A stretch of 64,000 nt of DNA from Haloprofundus marisrubri. Its GTDB lineage: Archaea > Halobacteriota > Halobacteria > Halobacteriales > Haloferacaceae. Each line of letters starts with the position of its first letter. Positions within the stretch are counted from its first letter, which is position 1. Where the stretch lies: the NCBI RefSeq assembly GCF_001469955.1, contig NZ_LOPU01000003.1:1-64000 (forward strand), written 5' to 3'. Shown here one piece after another: positions 33,976 to 43,715 of this stretch. The notes under the pieces were generated by a model. That model was not told where the DNA came from. It was given only the letters and a program-made list of their open reading frames with translations, and ran no database searches. The position numbers were made by a program, and so were the translations under genes.

Positions 33976-35472
33976 TCAACCCAACTTGAACGGGTCGTCG
34001 ACGTTTCCGGACAGGTCCATCCAGACCGTCTTCGTCTGCCGATACTCCTCGATACCCTCCGCGCCGTTCTCCCGGCCGAGTCCGCTGTCCTTGTACCCGC
34101 CGAACGGGGCGTTGTACGACAGCGTCCGGTACTCGTTCACCCAGACGGTTCCGGCCTCGACGGCGTCGGCGAATCGGTGCGCCTGACGCATGTCCTCGGT
34201 CCAGACGCCGGCGGCCAGTCCGAACTGCGTCTCGTTTGCGAGGTCGAGCACCTCCTGTTCGCTTCCGAACGTGAGAACGCTCGCCACGGGGCCGAATATC
34301 TCCTCTTGGGCGACGGTCATTCCGTTGTCGACGTCGGTGAGAATCGTCGGCCGGAGGAAACATTCTCCCGGTAGTTCGTCCGGTTGCTCGCCGCCGAATT
34401 GTAGCGTCGCTCCTTCCTTGACGCCCGTCTCGATGTACGACATGTCGGTTTCCCACTGGTCGCGGAACGCGACCGGACCCATCTCCGTCTCCGGGTCCAT
34501 CGGGTCGCCCAACTCGATGTCGGCCGCTCGCTCGATGAATCGGTCGACGAACTCCTCGGCGATATCCTCGTGGACGAACACGCGCGACCCCGCCAGACAG
34601 GTTTGGCCGGTCGCCGCGAAGATTCCCTTGATGACGCCGTTGATGGCGTTGTCGAGGCTCGCACTGGGGAAGACGACGTTCGGACTTTTCCCGCCGAGTT
34701 CCAACGACGCCGGGATGAGCGACTCCCCGGCGTCCGCACCGATTTCCCGACCGACGCTCGTGCTTCCGGTGAACGCGACCTTGTCGACATCGTCGTGGTT
34801 GACGAGTGCGTCACCTGCGGTGCTTCCGCTGCCCGTGACGACGTTGTAGACTCCCGCCGGGAGGCCGCCTTCCTCGTGCAGTATCTCTGCGAATCGGAGT
34901 GCGCTCACCGGCGTGTACGAACTCGGTTTGTGGACGAACGTGCAACCGGCCGCGAGTGCGGGTGCGAGTTTGAACGTCGTCAGAAGTAGCGGCGAGTTCC
35001 ACGGCGTAACCGCGCCGACGACGCCTCGCGGTTCCTCCGTGACGTAGGTGAAAAACTGCCCATCTTTGTTCTCCACGGGGATGGTTCGCCCCTCTTCGGT
35101 TCGGCAGTGACTCGCGTAGTAGCGGAACCACTCGCCGAGTCCGCCCATCTGCGAACTCATCTCACGAATCAACTTGCCGTTCTGTTTCGTCTCCAGTTCG
35201 GCGAGTTCCTCTGCGTGGTCGTCGATAGCGTCGGCGACGTCGTGGAGTATCGACGCTCGCTCGCTGGCGGCGAGGTCACCCCACCCGTCGGATTCGAACG
35301 CGTCCCGCGCCGACGAGACGGCCCGGTCGATATCGTCGGGTGTACTCGCTGGGACGGTCGCCCAAACGCTTCCGTCGTACGGGTACTCGACGTCGATACG
35401 TTCCTCGGAGCCGTGGGACTGAACGAACTGCCCGTCGACGAACAGGTCGTAGTCCGTGACACGTTCTGTCAT
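33976..35472 (-). CDS. Aldehyde dehydrogenase family protein
   Basis: 498 residues. Active site elements: N159 in VTPWNSP, K182 in HKPSSYTP, E258 in SLELGGKSP and nucleophile C292 in GQTCLAGSRVF; NAD motif VAFTGSTSVG. Family length is normal. It oxidises an aldehyde to the acid, substrate unknown (betaine, phenylacetaldehyde and semialdehydes are common). Alone between katG and the transposase remnant. Confidence 0.94.
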   Translation of the reverse strand: MTERVTDYDLFVDGQFVQSHGSEERIDVEYPYDGSVWATVPASTPDDIDRAVSSARDAFESDGWGDLAASERASILHDVADAIDDHAEELAELETKQNGKLIREMSSQMGGLGEWFRYYASHCRTEEGRTIPVENKDGQFFTYVTEEPRGVVGAVTPWNSPLLLTTFKLAPALAAGCTFVHKPSSYTPVSALRFAEILHEEGGLPAGVYNVVTGSGSTAGDALVNHDDVDKVAFTGSTSVGREIGADAGESLIPASLELGGKSPNVVFPSASLDNAINGVIKGIFAATGQTCLAGSRVFVHEDIAEEFVDRFIERAADIELGDPMDPETEMGPVAFRDQWETDMSYIETGVKEGATLQFGGEQPDELPGECFLRPTILTDVDNGMTVAQEEIFGPVASVLTFGSEQEVLDLANETQFGLAAGVWTEDMRQAHRFADAVEAGTVWVNEYRTLSYNAPFGGYKDSGLGRENGAEGIEEYRQTKTVWMDLSGNVDDPFKLG

Positions 35473-35541
35473 GGACCCCGGGAAACTACTGGTCGATATG
35501 CAATAGATGTTGGGCTGGTAGCCACAGTTTCGGAGGATACG

Positions 35542-36190
35542 CTATTTTCGCGTACTTTCGGTACTGGTGACTCGCTTCGGAATGAGATAATTCACGTTGG
35601 GGTTCGACAGCGTCTGGAACGCATCCATCGAGTCGAACTCCCGGTCACACAGCACCATCTCGATAGGAACGAGTTCTTTTGCCCGCCGTACGAGTCGACG
35701 AACGACTCGGTGAATTCGGTTCGACGGGTTGTCGCCCCACGGTGAACTCTCTCGTACAGGCTCAATAGCCAGTAAGAATGGAGCGTTCTGCCCGATAATC
35801 GAGAGCGTCGCGTATTTGAACGCCCGTTCGTGTAGTGTTTCGAGGCGTGGTTCCGGTCGAATCCGGAGGCGTCGACCCGACGACACCGTTAGTCGGGAGC
35901 AGTCCGACCGAGAGGTTGAACGGGACGTGCTAGACTGCCATATCGTGCCAGTCGAACGCTTTGCACAACGTTGAGGGTGACGGGAGTGCGTCCAGATTGA
36001 CGGCTTTCCGAATGCGGGGCATCTCGATGAGTTCTTTGTACGAACACTGACTGCTGGCAACGTTTAGACTGGTCAGGACAGTCGGTCTGCAACTTGTGGT
36101 ACATCGAATCACTCAACACCTCAGACCAGATGGAACTCTGGCAAAGAGACTACCGAGGAAAGTGGCTTATCATCAGCATACGAATTTACA
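35542..36190 (-). pseudogene. Degenerate transposase, apparently mosaic
   Basis: Three reading frames each hold part of a DDE transposase. Minus strand, upstream part: MPRIRKAVNLDALPSPSTL and CKAFDWHDMAVW, then GLLPTNGVVG, then in another frame DASGFDRNHASKHYT, which is an IS5-like N-terminus ending near 35831. A further frame gives ERAFKYATLSIIGQNAPFLL, IHRVVRRLVRRAKEL, EMVLCDREFDSMDAFQTL and YLIPKRV, the catalytic half of what looks like a different (ISH3-like) family. It stops after PKRV, so the C-terminal Glu region is missing. No clean terminal inverted repeats were found. Confidence 0.7.
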
Positions 36191-36297
36191 AACTGATATG
36201 ACCGGTGTCCGTCGAAGTCAAGATAGCTCGGACGCTAAGGACGTTCGTCGTGCGACACAACGTGTCACCCTTCACGTGTTAAAGACAAACTCCTGCA

Positions 36298-37632
36298 ATG
36301 GAGGGGCGGTTTCCAGTGGCAGATGACAGTTCGACGACTGCGCGAGAATCGAGCAAGGGAAACATTGACCGCCGTCCTACAGACGGTATAGACCGCTTGT
36401 CGAAGGGAGTGTTGGGTGTCGAATTTCGGCGAGACCGCATCGGACTGTGGGTGATTGCTGGGCTCTTTCTGTTGACGTTGACGTACGTGATGTGGCGCTA
36501 CGTCGAAACGTTCGTACTTGGTGTATTTCTCTACTACATCACCCGACCGGTATTCAGAAGAGTTCACCGACGAATCGAATCTCGCACGCTTGCGGTCGTT
36601 GTGACGCTTTTGTCCGCCGCTCTTCCCGTACTGATTCTCGTTATGTGGACCCTCGCTGTCGTGAGTCAGTCTCTCTCGGACGTTCTCGGTAGTGGCTTCG
36701 GCGGTCCATTCGTGGAAGTCGTCGAACCCTCCGCTGAACTCGCGTCACTCTGGACGGATGTGGTCCAAGCGATCGAGAATATACTCCGAAATCCGAGCCA
36801 GTTCGCAGACCTACAATTGGGTGCTGCAATAACGGAGGGACTGACTGCCGTGTTTGGAGCGCTCGCGGAGGCTGTCAATCTCGGGGTATTTCTGTTCGCT
36901 GCCCTCATCATCGTGTTCTACCTCCTGAGAGACGATTATCGAATTGCCAACTGGACGCGAAACATGTTCTCGCCCCCAGAGAGCGTCCTCGAACACTACT
37001 TTCGCACGGTCGACGAAGATATGGAGAGCATCTACTTCGGGAACATCCTCAACGCACTGTTCACGAGTTTCTTGGCTATCGTTACGTACCTATCACTCAA
37101 CCTCGTCGCACCGCAGGGAGTCGGCATTCCCGCGCCAGGACTGGTCGGTCTTTTAGTCGGTGTTGCGAGTCTTATTCCACTCGTCGGAATCAAACTGATA
37201 ACAGCACCCATTGCGCTCTATCTCTTCGCTCGCTCTGTGTTGGTCTCCCAAGAGACAGTGTGGTTTCCGGTCTTATTTCTCGTCGTTTCGTCCGTCGTCG
37301 TCGACTACATTCCGGATCAACTGCTCCGACCGTACGTGAGCGGGCGGTCGCTTCACGTGGGTGCAGTCATGCTTGCCTACACGTTCGGTCCGCTCCTGTT
37401 CGGTTGGTACGGTATCTTCTTGGGACCACTGCTACTGACTGTTATCTTTGAGTTCGCACGAATTATTGTTCCGTGGTTGATAGACTCAGATTCCACCGAC
37501 GGACTTGCTGTACACTCCCCGGCCGAAGAGACACTGCTAGAACAACCTCTTGGTGGGGAAAGTGACATCTCTCCGACCGATACTGACGTGAACCCCTCAG
37601 GTCCGTCAGACGACGAAGACCTGGGCAACTAA
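36298..37632 (+). CDS. AI-2E family transporter
   Basis: 444 residues with about eight membrane segments (for example LWVIAGLFLLTLTYVMWRYVETF, VVVTLLSAALPVLILVMWT, VFLFAALIIVFYLL). AI-2E motifs: DEDMESIYFGNILNALFTSFLA, GLVGLLVGVASLIPLVG and LLRPYVSGRSLHVGAVMLAY. Known members are Na+/H+ antiporters or exporters; a signalling role in archaea is not supported. An inverted repeat GACAC-AAC-GTGTC lies at 36254-36266, upstream. Codon use is more AT-rich than at 0-35 kb. No close operon partner. Confidence 0.9.
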   Translation: MEGRFPVADDSSTTARESSKGNIDRRPTDGIDRLSKGVLGVEFRRDRIGLWVIAGLFLLTLTYVMWRYVETFVLGVFLYYITRPVFRRVHRRIESRTLAVVVTLLSAALPVLILVMWTLAVVSQSLSDVLGSGFGGPFVEVVEPSAELASLWTDVVQAIENILRNPSQFADLQLGAAITEGLTAVFGALAEAVNLGVFLFAALIIVFYLLRDDYRIANWTRNMFSPPESVLEHYFRTVDEDMESIYFGNILNALFTSFLAIVTYLSLNLVAPQGVGIPAPGLVGLLVGVASLIPLVGIKLITAPIALYLFARSVLVSQETVWFPVLFLVVSSVVVDYIPDQLLRPYVSGRSLHVGAVMLAYTFGPLLFGWYGIFLGPLLLTVIFEFARIIVPWLIDSDSTDGLAVHSPAEETLLEQPLGGESDISPTDTDVNPSGPSDDEDLGN

Positions 37633-37802
37633 TCAAAGAATTTCTCGATCTAACTGGCTCGATTGCACGGTTCGACGTGTACTACCAGTGACTGAGTCGA
37701 AGAGGCGAATAGAGGTATATCACGACGACAGACCGTGAACGTCGACATGACCGTCAGTCGTCAGGTGAAGTTATACCTACTCCCGAAGTGTGATTATCAG
37801 TA

Positions 37803-39038
37803 GTGTCTCTCGAAGAACAGTTGATTACGATTCTCGCGCTTCTGTCACTCGCCGTCGTCGTCGGTATCCTCACGACGTGGTTCGAGCGACTCTCGTACAC
37901 GACAGGGTTACTCGTAATCGGACTTCTCATCTCGCTGGTCGGGTCTCCGTTTGACTTCGAACTCTCTGCGGAGTTCATCCTTCTTGTCTTGCTTCCAGCA
38001 CTGATTTTCAACGACGCGGTGAACATCGACGTCGTCGCGTTTCGAGAGAACCTCGTGCCTATCCTTGTTCTCGCAGTCATCGGGCTCGTACTCTCTATCG
38101 GAGTCATCGCACTCGTCGGACCCACTTTGTTCGGGTTCTCATTCGCCGTTGCGATTCTCTTCGGAGCAATCGTGATGCCGACCGATCCAGTCTCGGTTCT
38201 CGCGGTGTTCGAGCGTCTCGGCGTCGAGGAGCGACTCACGATTCTCGTCGAAGGCGAGAGTCTCTTGAACGATGGTGTCTCTATCGTCGTGTATTCGGCC
38301 GTTCTTGCTGGACTGCTCGAAGCCGAAGCACGGTCCGTCGCCGTCGGTGAAGTCCTCTCGCTCAGTGAGTTCGTCGGTGTAGTCGGTACGGGTATTGCCG
38401 TGGCTCTCGTAGGCGGTGTCGTCGTTGGAACCATCGCAGGATATCTCGCGTACGAACTCCTCGCTAAACTTGACGACGACCTCCTCGCCGTCGTCATTTC
38501 GGTGGTACTCGCCTACGGAGTGTACATCGGCCTCGACGAACTCGGGGCCAGTGGCGTTGTCGGGACGCTCGCTGCGGGAATGTTCTTTGCGTCCCGCACT
38601 AACCGGACAGATATATCACGACAGACACACGCTACCGTCGAGACGACGTGGTCTGTCGCAGCGTATCTCGCAAACACGGTGTTGTTCGTCGCAATCGGTA
38701 TCGTCACGCCCTGGCCGCTCCTCGTCGAGTACGCGCCACAAATCCTCGTCGCAATCGTCGTCGTTTTCGTCGCACGGGCGGTCGTCGTCTATCCGCTGGT
38801 CGGCGTACTCAACTGGGTGGAACATCCGACGATTCCACGCTCCTACCAGCACGTGCTGACGTGGAGCGGAATCCACGCCTCAGTCTCCGTGGCACTCGTT
38901 TTGGGAGTCGCAGACGAGTTCCCCGGTGTGCTCACTGAACAACTCGCCGCACTCGTCTTCGGCGTTGCGACGTTCACCTTACTCGTCAACGGGCAGACGA
39001 TGAAACCACTAGTGGACAGACTCGGCATCACCGACTGA
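37803..39038 (+). CDS. CPA1 family cation:proton antiporter
   Basis: 411 residues from GTG 37803, about 12 membrane segments. The key motif is AIVMPTDPVSVLAVFERLGV, with TDP-type Asp ion-binding residues, and LVEGESLLNDG (an EGESLLND signature). Swaps Na+ (or K+) for H+ across the membrane and so helps ion and pH balance in high salt. Lies 170 bases after the AI-2E gene and may share transcription. Confidence 0.92.
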   Translation: MSLEEQLITILALLSLAVVVGILTTWFERLSYTTGLLVIGLLISLVGSPFDFELSAEFILLVLLPALIFNDAVNIDVVAFRENLVPILVLAVIGLVLSIGVIALVGPTLFGFSFAVAILFGAIVMPTDPVSVLAVFERLGVEERLTILVEGESLLNDGVSIVVYSAVLAGLLEAEARSVAVGEVLSLSEFVGVVGTGIAVALVGGVVVGTIAGYLAYELLAKLDDDLLAVVISVVLAYGVYIGLDELGASGVVGTLAAGMFFASRTNRTDISRQTHATVETTWSVAAYLANTVLFVAIGIVTPWPLLVEYAPQILVAIVVVFVARAVVVYPLVGVLNWVEHPTIPRSYQHVLTWSGIHASVSVALVLGVADEFPGVLTEQLAALVFGVATFTLLVNGQTMKPLVDRLGITD

Positions 39039-39074
39039 CTCGCGGATTCAGCAGTTATCACCGACCGGTCCTGC

Positions 39075-40046
39075 TCACGGTTCGACGATACATCGGAACC
39101 CGACGTGACTCGTCGAGGTATCGACTGGTTCGGGGTAGCGCGCGGCCGGCCGGTATCGGAAACAGTAGTTCGGGGCACAAAGGTGTGAACCGCCCTTGAG
39201 AACCTTCCGAGGAATCCCCGTGGGGTCACGTGGGTCGACACTCTGCTCCTCTGAAACTCCGCGAGGTGTGGTGGGGCCACAACACGACGAGGTAGACGTG
39301 CCAGCGGTCGGGTCGTCGTGGTACCAGTCACGAGTCCACTGCCAAGCGTTGCCAGCCATATCGAACAGGCCAAACTCGTTCGCGGGGAACGCTCCGACAG
39401 GCGAGGTTCGGTCGTAGCCATCCAGACAGGTGTTTTCGTAGGGAAAGTGACCCTGCCACGTGTTTGCCATGAGTTTCCCGTCAACGGTGTGGTCATCGCC
39501 CCAGACGAACGGTTTGGCGTCGAGACCCCCCCGAGCGGCACGCTCCCACTGTGCTTCCGTCGGTAGAGTCTTGCCCGCCCACTCGGCGTACGCGACGGCG
39601 TCCTCGTAGGCCACGTGAACGACAGGGTGGTCCGACAGGTCGTCGATAGAACTGTCCGGACCGAGCGGATGTCGCCAGTCGGCACCGGAGACGTACTTCC
39701 ACCATTGATTCGGGTTTTGGGGGCCGACCGGACGCTTCGGCTTTTGAAACACTGCAGAGCCGGTGATTAGGTCCTCGCTTGGAACACCCGGATAGTCCTC
39801 TGGGTTCGGCGGCCGTTCGGCGAGAGTCGTGTACCCAGTCTCGTCGACGAACTCGCCGAACTGCTCGTTGGTGACGTGGTGTGCGTCCATCCAGAACCCT
39901 TCGACCCTTACGCGACGCGGTGGCCGCTCTTCGGGATAAAACTCCGCCGACCCTGCGGTGTACGCTCCCCCCGGAATCCAGACCATCTCGTCGTCCGGTG
40001 GCTCTGTCGGTGCGTTCTCTTTTGATGTTCGTCTGTCTGTAGTCAT
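39075..40046 (-). CDS. Formylglycine-generating enzyme (SUMF1-like)
   Basis: 323 residues. Start region EMVWIPGGAYTAGS, then EGFWMDAHHVTNEQFGEFV, PVVHVAYEDAVAYAEWAGKTLPTEAQWERAARGG, and the end GGSHLC290APNYC295FRYRPAARYP, where C290 and C295 correspond to the copper-binding active-site cysteines of human FGE (GGSxxCxxxYC). FGE-sulfatase family. It oxidises the Cys of CxPxR in sulfatases to formylglycine, using O2. Divergent from the arylsulfatase gene with CSPTR. No signal peptide, so the reaction is cytoplasmic. Confidence 0.95.
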   Translation of the reverse strand: MTTDRRTSKENAPTEPPDDEMVWIPGGAYTAGSAEFYPEERPPRRVRVEGFWMDAHHVTNEQFGEFVDETGYTTLAERPPNPEDYPGVPSEDLITGSAVFQKPKRPVGPQNPNQWWKYVSGADWRHPLGPDSSIDDLSDHPVVHVAYEDAVAYAEWAGKTLPTEAQWERAARGGLDAKPFVWGDDHTVDGKLMANTWQGHFPYENTCLDGYDRTSPVGAFPANEFGLFDMAGNAWQWTRDWYHDDPTAGTSTSSCCGPTTPRGVSEEQSVDPRDPTGIPRKVLKGGSHLCAPNYCFRYRPAARYPEPVDTSTSHVGFRCIVEP

Positions 40047-40090
40047 AGTGACTGTTTGTCGCCTGTCGTACTAGCGGACACTGATACGTT

Positions 40091-40110
40091 ACCGGAGGGC
40101 GTGCTCCGGT
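40091..40110. promoter_or_regulatory. 7-bp inverted repeat between FGE and sulfatase genes
   Basis: ACCGGAG-GGCGTG-CTCCGGT, perfect 7-base arms in the 309-base divergent gap. It is close to the FGE start and could be an operator or a small RNA hairpin. No other strong feature is visible in the gap, which is AT-rich near 40190-40230. Confidence 0.4.
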
Positions 40111-40355
40111 CAGATATCGTTCATAGAATGGATTTGGTCATAAGTGTCACTAGAGAGTCACACGAGGGCGACAATCGTTGGTATGTGACAGAAATATTAA
40201 GATGTGAAACTTCGAATATATCATACTCTCCGACTTGATAGAGGAGTGACCAACTACCAATCGACCGTCGGCTACCTGAATGATGACCCGACGTCGAGAA
40301 TCTTGCAGAACGGTGTGATTCACAGCTCTGTTGACCACGAGAGACGAGGATATCA

Positions 40356-42674
40356 ATGACAGAGCAACAGTTTCAGGGCCGTATCGGGCGTACGTACGCC
40401 GAATCAGAGCAGTGGTGGGAAGACTCAGTTCGGGCACCCGAGGATGCGCCGAACGTCTTAATGGTCGTTCTCGACGACGTCGGGTTCGGGCAGTTGGGCT
40501 GTTTCGGTGGTCTCGTCGACACGCCGAACATCGACCGACTCGCAGACGAAGGACTTCGATACAACAACTTCCACACGACTGCGCTTTGTTCGCCGACGCG
40601 TTCGTGTCTGATGACCGGTCGGAATCACCACTCCAACGGGATGGCGGCAATCACCGAACTCTCGATGGGATTTCCCGGATACAACGGCCGTATCCCACAC
40701 GAGAACGGATTTCTACCGGAGATGCTCGTCGAGCAGGGCTACAGCACCTATGCCGTCGGGAAGTGGCATCTCTCACCGGCGGAGTCCAACAGCGCGGCGG
40801 GTCCCTACGACCGATGGCCACTCGGGCGCGGGTTCGAACGCTACTACGGGTTCCTTGGAGGCGACACGGACCAGTACACGCCATCGCTGGTGCACGACAA
40901 CCATCAGGTCGACCCCCCTGCGTCCCCTGAGGACGGCTATCATCTGACAGAGGACCTCGCTCAGCGCACCATGGATTTCATCGGCGATGCGAAGCAAGTC
41001 GACCCGGACAAACCCTTCTTCACGTACTTCTGTCCCGGCGCGTGTCACGCACCGCATCAAGTTCCAGAAGAGTGGGCAGCCAAGTACGACGGGAAGTTCG
41101 ATATGGGCTGGGAGAACGCCCGTGAGGAGATTCTCGAACGACAGAAGGAACTCGGAATCGTCCCGGAGAACACGGAGCTTTCGCCGTACAACGAGGACGT
41201 TCCGGAGTGGGACCCGCTCTCCGACGACGAGAAACGTCTGTACGCACGGATGATGGAGGTGTTTGCAGGATTCCTCGAACACACGGATGCACAGATTGGC
41301 AAAGTTCTGGACTACATCGACGAACTCGGAGAACTGGACAACACACTCGTCGTCCTCGTCTCCGACAACGGGGCGAGTGCGGAGGGCGGTCCGACCGGGT
41401 CCGTCGACGAAAACCGCTTCTTCAACAACGTTCCCGAAGACTTCGACGAAAATCTCGCAGCGATAGACGATCTCGGCGGTCCGAAGTACTTCAACCACTA
41501 CCCGTTCGGCTGGACGTGGGCTGGCAACACTCCGTTCCGACGCTGGAAGCGCGAGACGTACCGCGGCGGTGCGAGCGACCCGCTCGTCGTCTGCTGGCCG
41601 GACGGTATCGACTCTCGTGGCGAGGTTCGTGAACAGTTCGTCCACGCAATCGACGTCGTGCCGACGGTTCTCGACGCGATTGGTCTCGACGCGCCGAGCG
41701 AGATAAAAGGGGTTTCACAGTCGCCCGTCGAAGGAACGAGCTTCTCGTACACGTTTGCGGATTCAGAGGCTACCGGGCGTCACGAGACCCAGTATTTCGA
41801 GATGTTCGCAACCCGCGCGATTTACCACGACGGCTGGCGGGCAGTCCATCCGTGGCCGTTCGGTGAACCCATCAGCGCTGAAGACCTCTCGGCGACGACG
41901 CTCGAAGAATCGGGGTGGGAGCTGTATCACGTCGCCGAGGACTTCTCCGAAGCACACGACGTATCGAGCGAACATCCAGAAAAGGTACTGGAACTCGTCC
42001 AACTCTGGTGGTCCGAAGCCGGCAAGTACGACGTGCTGCCGCTCGATGGTCGGGGCGTTCAGCGCTTTGCCGAGGACCGGCCCCAACCTGGCAGGCCTCG
42101 TGATACGTACGTTTACTATCCCGGTGGTCAGTACGTCCCGGAGAACGCTGCCGCCAAAGTTCTCAACCGCGACCACAGTATCACTGCCGATGTGACGATA
42201 CCCGAAGGTGGGGTTGAGGGCGTCTTGCTTGCAAACGGGTCCCGTTCCGGCGGATACTCGCTGTTCGTCGCAGACGACCGTCTCCACTACGTACACAACT
42301 ACGTCGGCGTCGAAGAGTACGAAGTCGTTGCCGACGAGGTGCTCCCCGACGGAGAGATGCAACTCCGGATGGAGTTCGAGACAACCGGTGACGTCGACCA
42401 AGACGCTGGGAAAGGTGCGCCGGGCATCGTTCGACTCTACTACGACGACGAGGAGGTTGGAGAAGGCGAGATTCCCGTTACGGTCCCCATCACGACCGGA
42501 CTCACGGCGGGGCTGAGTTGCGGCTGTGATGCCCTCAACGCAGTCGTTGACGACTACCGTGAGCAGACACCGTTCGAGTTCACCGGCGTCATCGCCCGTG
42601 TGACTGTCGACGTCAGCGGCGAACCGTTCGTCCACGAAGCGGCCGAAGTCGACCGACTCATGGCTCAAGAGTGA
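40356..42674 (+). CDS. Type I arylsulfatase (Cys-type)
   Basis: 772 residues. Residues 30-130 include APNVLMVVLDDVGFGQLG (metal Asp pair), and C78-SPTR in TTALCSPTRSCLMTGRNH, the FGE-type CxPxR core. Later motifs: TYAVGKWHL, LVVLVSDNGASAEGGPTG. Alpha/beta phosphatase-like fold, then a C-terminal beta domain (about 560-772). No signal peptide, so cytoplasmic. Formylglycine at 78 would be made by the adjacent FGE. Resembles the large AtsA-like family S1_4; likely releases sulfate from aryl or sugar sulfate esters. Confidence 0.95.
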   Translation: MTEQQFQGRIGRTYAESEQWWEDSVRAPEDAPNVLMVVLDDVGFGQLGCFGGLVDTPNIDRLADEGLRYNNFHTTALCSPTRSCLMTGRNHHSNGMAAITELSMGFPGYNGRIPHENGFLPEMLVEQGYSTYAVGKWHLSPAESNSAAGPYDRWPLGRGFERYYGFLGGDTDQYTPSLVHDNHQVDPPASPEDGYHLTEDLAQRTMDFIGDAKQVDPDKPFFTYFCPGACHAPHQVPEEWAAKYDGKFDMGWENAREEILERQKELGIVPENTELSPYNEDVPEWDPLSDDEKRLYARMMEVFAGFLEHTDAQIGKVLDYIDELGELDNTLVVLVSDNGASAEGGPTGSVDENRFFNNVPEDFDENLAAIDDLGGPKYFNHYPFGWTWAGNTPFRRWKRETYRGGASDPLVVCWPDGIDSRGEVREQFVHAIDVVPTVLDAIGLDAPSEIKGVSQSPVEGTSFSYTFADSEATGRHETQYFEMFATRAIYHDGWRAVHPWPFGEPISAEDLSATTLEESGWELYHVAEDFSEAHDVSSEHPEKVLELVQLWWSEAGKYDVLPLDGRGVQRFAEDRPQPGRPRDTYVYYPGGQYVPENAAAKVLNRDHSITADVTIPEGGVEGVLLANGSRSGGYSLFVADDRLHYVHNYVGVEEYEVVADEVLPDGEMQLRMEFETTGDVDQDAGKGAPGIVRLYYDDEEVGEGEIPVTVPITTGLTAGLSCGCDALNAVVDDYREQTPFEFTGVIARVTVDVSGEPFVHEAAEVDRLMAQE

Positions 42675-43184
42675 CGTGGATGCGTGGTCGGCGTAAGCAC
42701 CACAATCCACCTCACGGCCCGCCGTCAGCCCGAGGCGTAAGGCCAGTGGAGGAACGTGGGGTGAGTACTGGAAGTCCCAGAGGATTTATGTTCACAGTTT
42801 CGGTGTTTGGAACTGTTGCGTCTCTCATTTTCGTGCAGGGTAGATTTGGTTAGGCTCTCGTCTCGCGGTTTTCGAATGTGTCTCGGTGAGGGATTCCGAG
42901 AGGTTTCTGAGTGAGATAAATTCGAAGTCAATGGATAGTACCTATTTCACGTCTACTTCTGGAGAATAGAAGGCACTTATCAGTACCATTCTCCGAGATT
43001 GTGATAGTCCTTTCTCTGACCGATAGCCCGAGTCAGCAGTTTCACGACCCGTCTCAAGAGTTAACTCGGTTGTAGGATGGTATGTATGATATATTATATG
43101 AAAAAGGACACGACGTATTATTACACTCTCAAAACGGCATCAAATTCACTTTGAACGCCTCTACGCACACCACTTCAGCATTGA
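42675..43184. other. AT-rich intergenic stretch, no gene seen
   Basis: About 510 bases between the sulfatase and the cluster of repeats before the SCP2-like gene. Composition is lower in GC than the window average. A TTATCAGT copy lies at 42977-42984. No plausible coding frame, RNA gene or complete mobile element was recognised. Confidence 0.4.
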
Positions 43185-43272
43185 TTATCAGTGACCAATA
43201 TTGAACGATACTGATAATTAAGTGGGTCGGTGCGGGACACTCGAACAGCCCTGATAAATATTTGCTATCAGG
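43185..43272. promoter_or_regulatory. TATCAG/CTGATA repeat cluster upstream of the SCP2-like gene
   Basis: TTATCAGT at 43185-43192 is paired with ACTGATAA at 43210-43217 (perfect 8-base arms, 17-base spacer). CCTGATA-N9-TATCAGG at 43250-43272 is a perfect 7-base inverted repeat that contains an AATATTT TATA-like core. The ATG of the next gene is 20 bases beyond. A fifth copy is at 42977. The repeated half-site is likely a regulator binding motif. Confidence 0.6.
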
Positions 43273-43291
43273 CTTGGGGGAAGACGACAAC

Positions 43292-43711
43292 ATGTCCAGT
43301 ACAGAACTCGGCAGTGACGAATGGTGGAGCGAGTATCGACAGACCGTAAACGAGGACCGGGAGATGGAAGTCAGAGGCCACGACCGGTTCGACGACAACT
43401 TCTTCGTCCAAATCGACGACGACAAGTTCCTCGTCGAGATGTACGGCGGGGAAGTCCAAGACGTCGTCAAGAACCCCGGCGTCAACGGCGACTGGTCGTT
43501 CGGCGTGTCGGGAAGCCGTGAGGCGTGGGAGGAGTTCACTCAGGAACTCCCGCCCGCGCACAACAACGAGATTATCGCGTCCGACTATCGGACCGCAGTC
43601 AAAGGCGAAGAGGGCTATCTCGAACTGCACGGAAACAACAAGAAAGTGTTCCAGAACCTCCGTCCGTTCCAGCGGGCGTTGGAACTGATGCGGGAAACAC
43701 AGAACAACTGA
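43292..43711 (+). CDS. SCP2-like sterol-carrier-type domain protein
   Basis: 139 residues from ATG 43292. Pattern DDNFFVQIDDDKFLVEMYGGEVQDVV and RPFQRALELMRE resembles an SCP-2/lipid-binding fold with an interior cavity. The assignment is moderate. It is followed four bases later by an alpha/beta hydrolase gene, so the two form an operon. The pair could handle a lipophilic or aromatic substrate. Confidence 0.6.
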   Translation: MSSTELGSDEWWSEYRQTVNEDREMEVRGHDRFDDNFFVQIDDDKFLVEMYGGEVQDVVKNPGVNGDWSFGVSGSREAWEEFTQELPPAHNNEIIASDYRTAVKGEEGYLELHGNNKKVFQNLRPFQRALELMRETQNN

Positions 43712-43715
43712 ACCA

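Noticed and set aside
40041-40053. AGTCA-TAG-TGACT repeat at the FGE start
   Set aside because: Arms of five bases overlapping a start codon are likely chance; the 7-bp repeat at 40091 is the better candidate.
42690-42800. Segment resembling the 3' end of a TnpB-type (IS200/IS605) gene
   Set aside because: The similarity rests on memory of a short pattern, there is no intact TnpB motif or hairpin end, and no upstream coding part.
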